In this document: positions 60,826-64,000 of the stretch, one piece after another | Layout of the letters: each line of letters opens with the position of its first letter | Numbering within the stretch: position 1 is the stretch's first letter | Origin: Eubacteriales bacterium | GTDB lineage: Bacteria; Bacillota; Clostridia; Oscillospirales; Oscillospiraceae | Assembly (NCBI GenBank): GCA_030533415.1 | Contig: JAUNJE010000006.1 | Coordinates: 1 to 64,000, forward strand | Length of the DNA stretch: 64,000 nt | Direction of reading: 5' to 3' | Notes under the pieces: generated by a model | What the model was told of the DNA's origin: nothing | Seen by the model: only the letters and a program-made list of their open reading frames with translations | Databases searched by the model: none | Position numbers and translations under genes: made by a program

Positions 60826-61020
60826 TCCCCACAGTTTTCGGCGGAAGATTTCGCGCAGACAGACCCGATTGCAGCGCACCAAAGTCTCCCTTGTGCGCTT
60901 CCGTGCCAGTGCTTCGCGGGAAGATTCTCAGCAGTTTACAAAACCTTCCTATAGTATCCTGGCGATCAATCCAGTCGTACCGGACCAAACCGGCGGGCAA
61001 TTGATTTACAAAAAAACCGT

Positions 61021-62694
61021 TTATGGAATGTCCGTATCATACATCTGAAGCATCCGCGACAGAATGGTGCCGCTGATGCCAAGCCATGCAACACGCCCAT
61101 TTTCCGCAATCTGGTCTTCCGCATATTCAAGATCCTCAAACTGACCGTAGAAATCCTCCGTCCATGTGATCCGCGTCACTGGCAAAGCCAGACAAGCCTC
61201 AAAGCTTTGGTCTGTGACGTTTCCCAAAGTCTCGCGGTAAGCCTGCTTGCCCTGCTCGGACAGAATGTCACCCACCAGTTGCTGAGAGAACCAACAGAAG
61301 TGCCCCTCTTCTTTTTTGTATGTTATCCCCAAAGGCACTCCATCTACGCTGTTCAGGGTGTACTCTTCGGCCTCCGGGCCGTACAACTGCCGCAGATTGG
61401 CAACAATGGCTTCCTTGTCGCAGTCCTCCGGATAGTATATCCATACCCCACTGAGCCCAAAATAATCGCTGGTTTCCGGGAGGTAATTTTCAAAGCAGAA
61501 CATCGCCGTCAGCGCTGTCTCCCCGAAAGCGGTCCAATTCGGTACCTCGGCGTAAAAGTATTCGGATGTAGGGCCAGTTCCAATTTTCCGCCCGAACATC
61601 GTAAAGGTAGTAACGCCCGGTTCAACTTCCTGCCGGTTCAGCGTTTCCAAATCCAGGCCCAGCGCCTCAGAAACCTCCTCAGGACTGCTGTTCCAGCGAA
61701 TGCCGGGGAGGGCGAGCGTCTCCTCCAAGCCAGGGGATTTCTTCGGATTGACCGCACAGGCCGCCAGCACCGCAATGCACACCACCGCACAAATGACGCA
61801 AACCCACAGCTTCGGCTTTTTCCATTTTGCCATATTCAAAACACGTCCTTTCGCGTCTCCTTCGCCAAAGGCCAAGGGTGTACCCGAGATGCTGCTGCGG
61901 CCTGTGGAAAGCCGCAGCAGCGAGGCGGAGTAGTCCGCCCGGATGTGTCCGCCCAGCTTCCGGATTACCGCTTCATCGCAGCTCATTTCCATATCCTTTC
62001 CCGCCAGAAGGAAGGCCGCCCACACCAGAGGATTGAACCAGTGAACGCAAAGCGCCCCATAGGCCAGCAGCTTCACGATATGGTCCCCCCGGCGGATGTG
62101 ATGGCGCTCATGGGCGATGATGTAGCGCCGCTCCTCCACCGCAGTGGAGGACGGCAGGTAGACCCTGGGACGCAGAATGCCCAGGACGAAGGGGGATTCC
62201 ATGTGATCGGCCAGATAGGTGTTCTCCCGGTAGTGCACGGCTCCCACCAGCCTCCACCGTAGGCGGAGGTACTTGGCCATACTGTACGCAACCATGGCGG
62301 CGGCACCCACCAGCCAGACAAAGCCCGCAATTGTCAGCACCGAAGCAGGCTTGTCCCCGTTCTCCGGTTCCGCCTGGGATGGTTGGGATGCTTCCTGCTC
62401 CGGCGCTTCCGCAAAGGTATGCCCGCTTTGCTGAGAGGCCGGCACAGCCGGAAAATAGGACACATTGCTTGCCATTCCTGCAGTATCGGTGACCTGGGGC
62501 CGGAAAATTTCCAGCAGCGACACCGGCGAGGACAGCGATACCGGGCAGAGCAGCCGGAACAGGACCACGGCCCAAAGGGCATAGGAAAAAATCTTGGGCG
62601 CCCTTTTCAGCAGCAGCCGCACCGCCATAACGCACAGAATCACCACGCTGGCAGTCAGGCTCATGTTCAGGACCTGCAAAAACACCTTATCCAT
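61021..62694 (-). CDS. BlaR1/MecR1-type M56 membrane peptidase sensor
   Basis: A 557-residue membrane protein. Two N-terminal helices and further segments surround the zinc peptidase motif HERHH (about 195-199), as in BlaR1. The C-terminal half is a non-penicillin-binding extracellular domain of unknown type (about 320-557), not a beta-lactamase-like sensor. It would sense a signal and trigger loss of the BlaI-like repressor. It overlaps that gene by 8 bases. No beta-lactamase gene is in the window. Confidence 0.85.
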   Translation of the reverse strand: MDKVFLQVLNMSLTASVVILCVMAVRLLLKRAPKIFSYALWAVVLFRLLCPVSLSSPVSLLEIFRPQVTDTAGMASNVSYFPAVPASQQSGHTFAEAPEQEASQPSQAEPENGDKPASVLTIAGFVWLVGAAAMVAYSMAKYLRLRWRLVGAVHYRENTYLADHMESPFVLGILRPRVYLPSSTAVEERRYIIAHERHHIRRGDHIVKLLAYGALCVHWFNPLVWAAFLLAGKDMEMSCDEAVIRKLGGHIRADYSASLLRLSTGRSSISGTPLAFGEGDAKGRVLNMAKWKKPKLWVCVICAVVCIAVLAACAVNPKKSPGLEETLALPGIRWNSSPEEVSEALGLDLETLNRQEVEPGVTTFTMFGRKIGTGPTSEYFYAEVPNWTAFGETALTAMFCFENYLPETSDYFGLSGVWIYYPEDCDKEAIVANLRQLYGPEAEEYTLNSVDGVPLGITYKKEEGHFCWFSQQLVGDILSEQGKQAYRETLGNVTDQSFEACLALPVTRITWTEDFYGQFEDLEYAEDQIAENGRVAWLGISGTILSRMLQMYDTDIP

Positions 62695-63058
62695 GGGTCT
62701 GCCCCCTCATGCCCTCAATGATTTTCTGCAATTCATCGATTTCGGCGTCAGACAGTTTCTTTCGGCTTCCAAAGGCCACCAGGAAAGATGGCAGCGAGCC
62801 ATCAAAGGTGTCCTCCACAAATTTTTCACTTTGCAGGGCAAAAAACTCCTGCTTGCTGACTAAGGATGTAACGGTCCCTCCCTGGTTGCAGAACAATCCC
62901 CGGTCGCACAGCCGTTTCAGGACCGTATACGTTGTCGTCCGCTTCCAGGCCAGCTCCTTTTCCGCCAGTTCCGCCAGTTTTCGGGAAGAAAGAGGCTCGT
63001 TCTGCCAGATAATATCGGCGAACCGGGCTTCCACTTCCCCAAGCCTTGCTTCGATCAT
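62687..63058 (-). CDS. BlaI/MecI-family repressor
   Basis: A 123-residue winged-helix repressor with the conserved LGEVEARFADIIWQ start and TTTYTVLKRLCDRGL recognition region. AGGAGG lies 6 bases before ATG 63058. It probably represses its own transcript through the two dyads at 63075-63113. It heads the operon with the M56 peptidase. Confidence 0.92.
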   Translation of the reverse strand: MIEARLGEVEARFADIIWQNEPLSSRKLAELAEKELAWKRTTTYTVLKRLCDRGLFCNQGGTVTSLVSKQEFFALQSEKFVEDTFDGSLPSFLVAFGSRKKLSDAEIDELQKIIEGMRGQTHG

Positions 63059-63074
63059 AAGCGTCCCTCCTTAT

Positions 63075-63113
63075 TCTACTTCCTGTAGACAACTATATTC
63101 TACACCTTGTAGA
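63075..63113 (-). promoter_or_regulatory. Tandem BlaI-type operators
   Basis: Two inverted repeats, TCTAC-TTCCT-GTAGA (63075-63089) and TCTACA-CCT-TGTAGA (63099-63113), have centres 24 bases apart. The second matches the TACA...TGTA core of BlaI/MecI operators. They cover the -10 and the start of transcription of the repressor promoter. Confidence 0.75.
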
Positions 63114-63125
63114 CTGCTTTGTCAA
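63097..63125 (-). promoter_or_regulatory. Promoter of the BlaI/M56 operon
   Basis: Minus-strand perfect TTGACA (63120-63125) and TAGAAT (63097-63102) are 17 bases apart. The second operator overlaps the -10. Confidence 0.8.
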
Positions 63126-63133
63126 CCCCTTTC

Positions 63134-63162
63134 TTGACATCCGGTAAGCGCCATGTTATGCT
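63134..63162 (+). promoter_or_regulatory. Promoter of the second GNAT gene
   Basis: A perfect TTGACA (63134-63139) and TATGCT (63157-63162) are 17 bases apart. Its -35 is only 8 bases from the divergent repressor -35. Confidence 0.75.
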
Positions 63163-63191
63163 TTAGGAAAAATTTAAGGAGCTGAACTGCC

Positions 63192-63770
63192 ATGTTCTTG
63201 GAAACAAAGCGGCTGATCCTGCGAAAAATCCGGGAATCGGATTTCCCGGATTTCTGTGACTTCGCCATGGATGATAACATGTGCCGCATGATGGGCCGGG
63301 AGCCAATGCCCGATACCGCCGCGGCCAGGGTGAATTTTGACTGGCTCAAGGATAAGGAACCGCGGGGCTATGCGCTGGTGTACAAGGAAACCGGCAGGGT
63401 CATCGGCAATCTGACGGTGTGTGCGATGCCATCCTATCTGGCCGGACGCAAGGAATTGGAGGGAAAAAGCGGCTGCTCCCTCTCCTTCTCCATCTCCCGG
63501 CACTACCAGCGCAGGGGGCTGATGCAAGAGGCCGTCAGTGCCGTTATCGACCAGCTTTTTCTGGCCGAGGGCTTGGATTATATCAATTGCGGACACTTCA
63601 GCTTTAACGTCCCTTCCCGGGAGCTGCAAAGGAAATTGGGCTTTGTTTTTCTGTTCTCTGACCGCATCCAAATCAACGGTGAGGAAATTATGTGCACCGA
63701 AAATGTGCTTTGGAAGCAGCAATGGCTGGAGCGCCGGGAAAATCCTCCCCGTCAGGGACAAAAGGCTTGA
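63192..63770 (+). CDS. GNAT-family N-acetyltransferase (RimJ/RimL-like)
   Basis: A 192-residue acetyltransferase with the RimJ-type start ETKRLILRKIRESDF, the acetyl-CoA loop HYQRRGLMQEAV and the terminal NVPSRELQRKLGF. AAGGAG lies 10 bases before ATG 63192. Such enzymes acetylate ribosomal or other protein N termini or small amines; the substrate is unknown. The stop overlaps the tRNA-Ser promoter. Confidence 0.87.
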   Translation: MFLETKRLILRKIRESDFPDFCDFAMDDNMCRMMGREPMPDTAAARVNFDWLKDKEPRGYALVYKETGRVIGNLTVCAMPSYLAGRKELEGKSGCSLSFSISRHYQRRGLMQEAVSAVIDQLFLAEGLDYINCGHFSFNVPSRELQRKLGFVFLFSDRIQINGEEIMCTENVLWKQQWLERRENPPRQGQKA

Positions 63771-63795
63771 TTTTTCCCCACTCGGCTGGTATAAT
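63767..63795 (+). promoter_or_regulatory. Promoter of tRNA-Ser
   Basis: TTGATT (63767-63772) and a perfect TATAAT (63790-63795) are 17 bases apart, with TG before the -10. The -35 contains the stop codon of the GNAT gene. Confidence 0.8.
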
Positions 63796-63807
63796 AGCAA
63801 CGTCTTT

Positions 63808-63898
63808 GGAGATGTACCCAAGTGGCTGAAGGGTGCGGATTCGAAATCCGCTAGGCGCCGCAAGGCGTGCGGGGGTTCAAATCCCTCCATCTCCGCCA
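63808..63898 (+). tRNA. tRNA-Ser (anticodon CGA)
   Basis: A 91-base class II tRNA. The acceptor stem GGAGATG (63808-63814) pairs with CATCTCC (63888-63894), the discriminator is G, and CCA is encoded. The anticodon stem GCGGA/TCCGC encloses TTCGAAA, giving CGA for UCG codons. The long variable arm GGCGCCGCAAGGCG and GGTTCAAATCC T-arm fit serine. Confidence 0.95.
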
Positions 63899-63933
63899 AA
63901 ACCACCCATTCCCTGCGGGGGATGGGTGGTTTT
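63898..63933 (+). terminator. Terminator of tRNA-Ser
   Basis: A 12-bp perfect outer stem (63898-63909 with 63922-63933) with inner C/G pairing is followed by further T. It starts at the A of the tRNA CCA end. Confidence 0.85.
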
Positions 63934-63951
63934 TTCCCGGAATACCAAAAG

Positions 63952-63984
63952 CTGCGCCCCACGTTTGCGAAACGTGGGGCGCAG
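63952..63984. terminator. Strong hairpin at the right edge
   Basis: A perfect 15-bp stem (63952-63966 with 63970-63984) with a 3-nt loop is followed on the minus strand by CTTTTGG. It probably ends a minus-strand gene lying beyond the window. Confidence 0.55.
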
Positions 63985-64000
63985 TGTCATTCCTGTTGAA

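Noticed and set aside
60803..61048. Small open frames in the gap between the lysozyme and BlaR1-like genes
   Set aside because: No ribosome-binding site and basic, unstructured composition on both strands; the gap is better explained by the lysozyme promoter.
1..64000. CRISPR arrays, insertion sequences and rRNA genes
   Set aside because: No regularly spaced repeats, transposase-like proteins or rRNA segments were found on either strand.

Overview
The window is a gene-dense piece of a chromosome from a spore-forming anaerobic member of the Bacillota, most like the Oscillospiraceae/Ruminococcaceae-type gut Clostridia. The grounds are a complete spoIIIAA-AH sporulation operon, Bacillota gene order (Asp23-nusB-xseA-xseB-ispA; tig-clpP-clpX-lon-engB; rplS-lepB-rbgA-rnhB-yraN), clostridial paralogues such as the Kae1-like protein beside nusB, and a GC-rich base composition. 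Almost all of it is coding. No stretch above about 300 bases lacks a gene; the longest gap (60753-61020) holds only a promoter. I found no rRNA, CRISPR array, insertion sequence or transposase.

Layout. 0-6 kb (minus): flavin reductase, LytTR response regulator, sensor-less GHKL kinase and a heterodimeric ABC exporter. 6-10 kb (plus): a SAM hydrolase (DUF62) followed by a complete ECF transporter (UPF0397-type S component, fused double ATPase, EcfT). 10-14.5 kb: an AEC permease, and a zinc-ribbon/TPM/SPFH trio matching B. subtilis ydjGHI without pspA. 14.5-25 kb (mostly minus): AlkD-like protein, ispA-xseB-xseA-Kae1-like-nusB-Asp23, a TraX gene inserted in the opposite direction, then the spoIIIA operon. 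25-31.5 kb: CoA cluster (coaX, PanT-like S component, divergent coaBC), FtsK/SpoIIIE, and a UppP-like protein without the usual catalytic residues. 31.6-36.2 kb: AT-richer accessory genes (TraX, lipoprotein, methyltransferase), tepA, ybaK, a TSCPD protein and a third TraX. 36.3-41.3 kb: a second LytTR/GHKL pair, phosphatase, NAD-epimerase and MATE pump. 41.4-47.8 kb: protein quality-control block. 47.8-54.9 kb: a phosphoesterase, a C39-like/SleB wall protein, and a long overlapping operon from rplS to a degenerate threonine-synthase-like protein. 54.9-64 kb: an orphan phage-baseplate/phosphoesterase fusion, MATE pump, tRNA-Leu(CAG), GNAT, GH25 lysozyme, a BlaI/BlaR1-like pair with clear operators, another GNAT and tRNA-Ser(CGA).

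The genes mostly serve housekeeping: spore formation, CoA supply, proteolysis, ribosome assembly and protein export. The less ordinary parts are several proteins that keep a family fold but have lost its hallmark residues (ThrC-like, UppP-like, C39-like), three TraX paralogues, the SAM-hydrolase/ECF operon and the phage-derived phosphoesterase. Promoters were called by reading -35/-10 hexamers by eye. Start codons were chosen from the best Shine-Dalgarno spacing.
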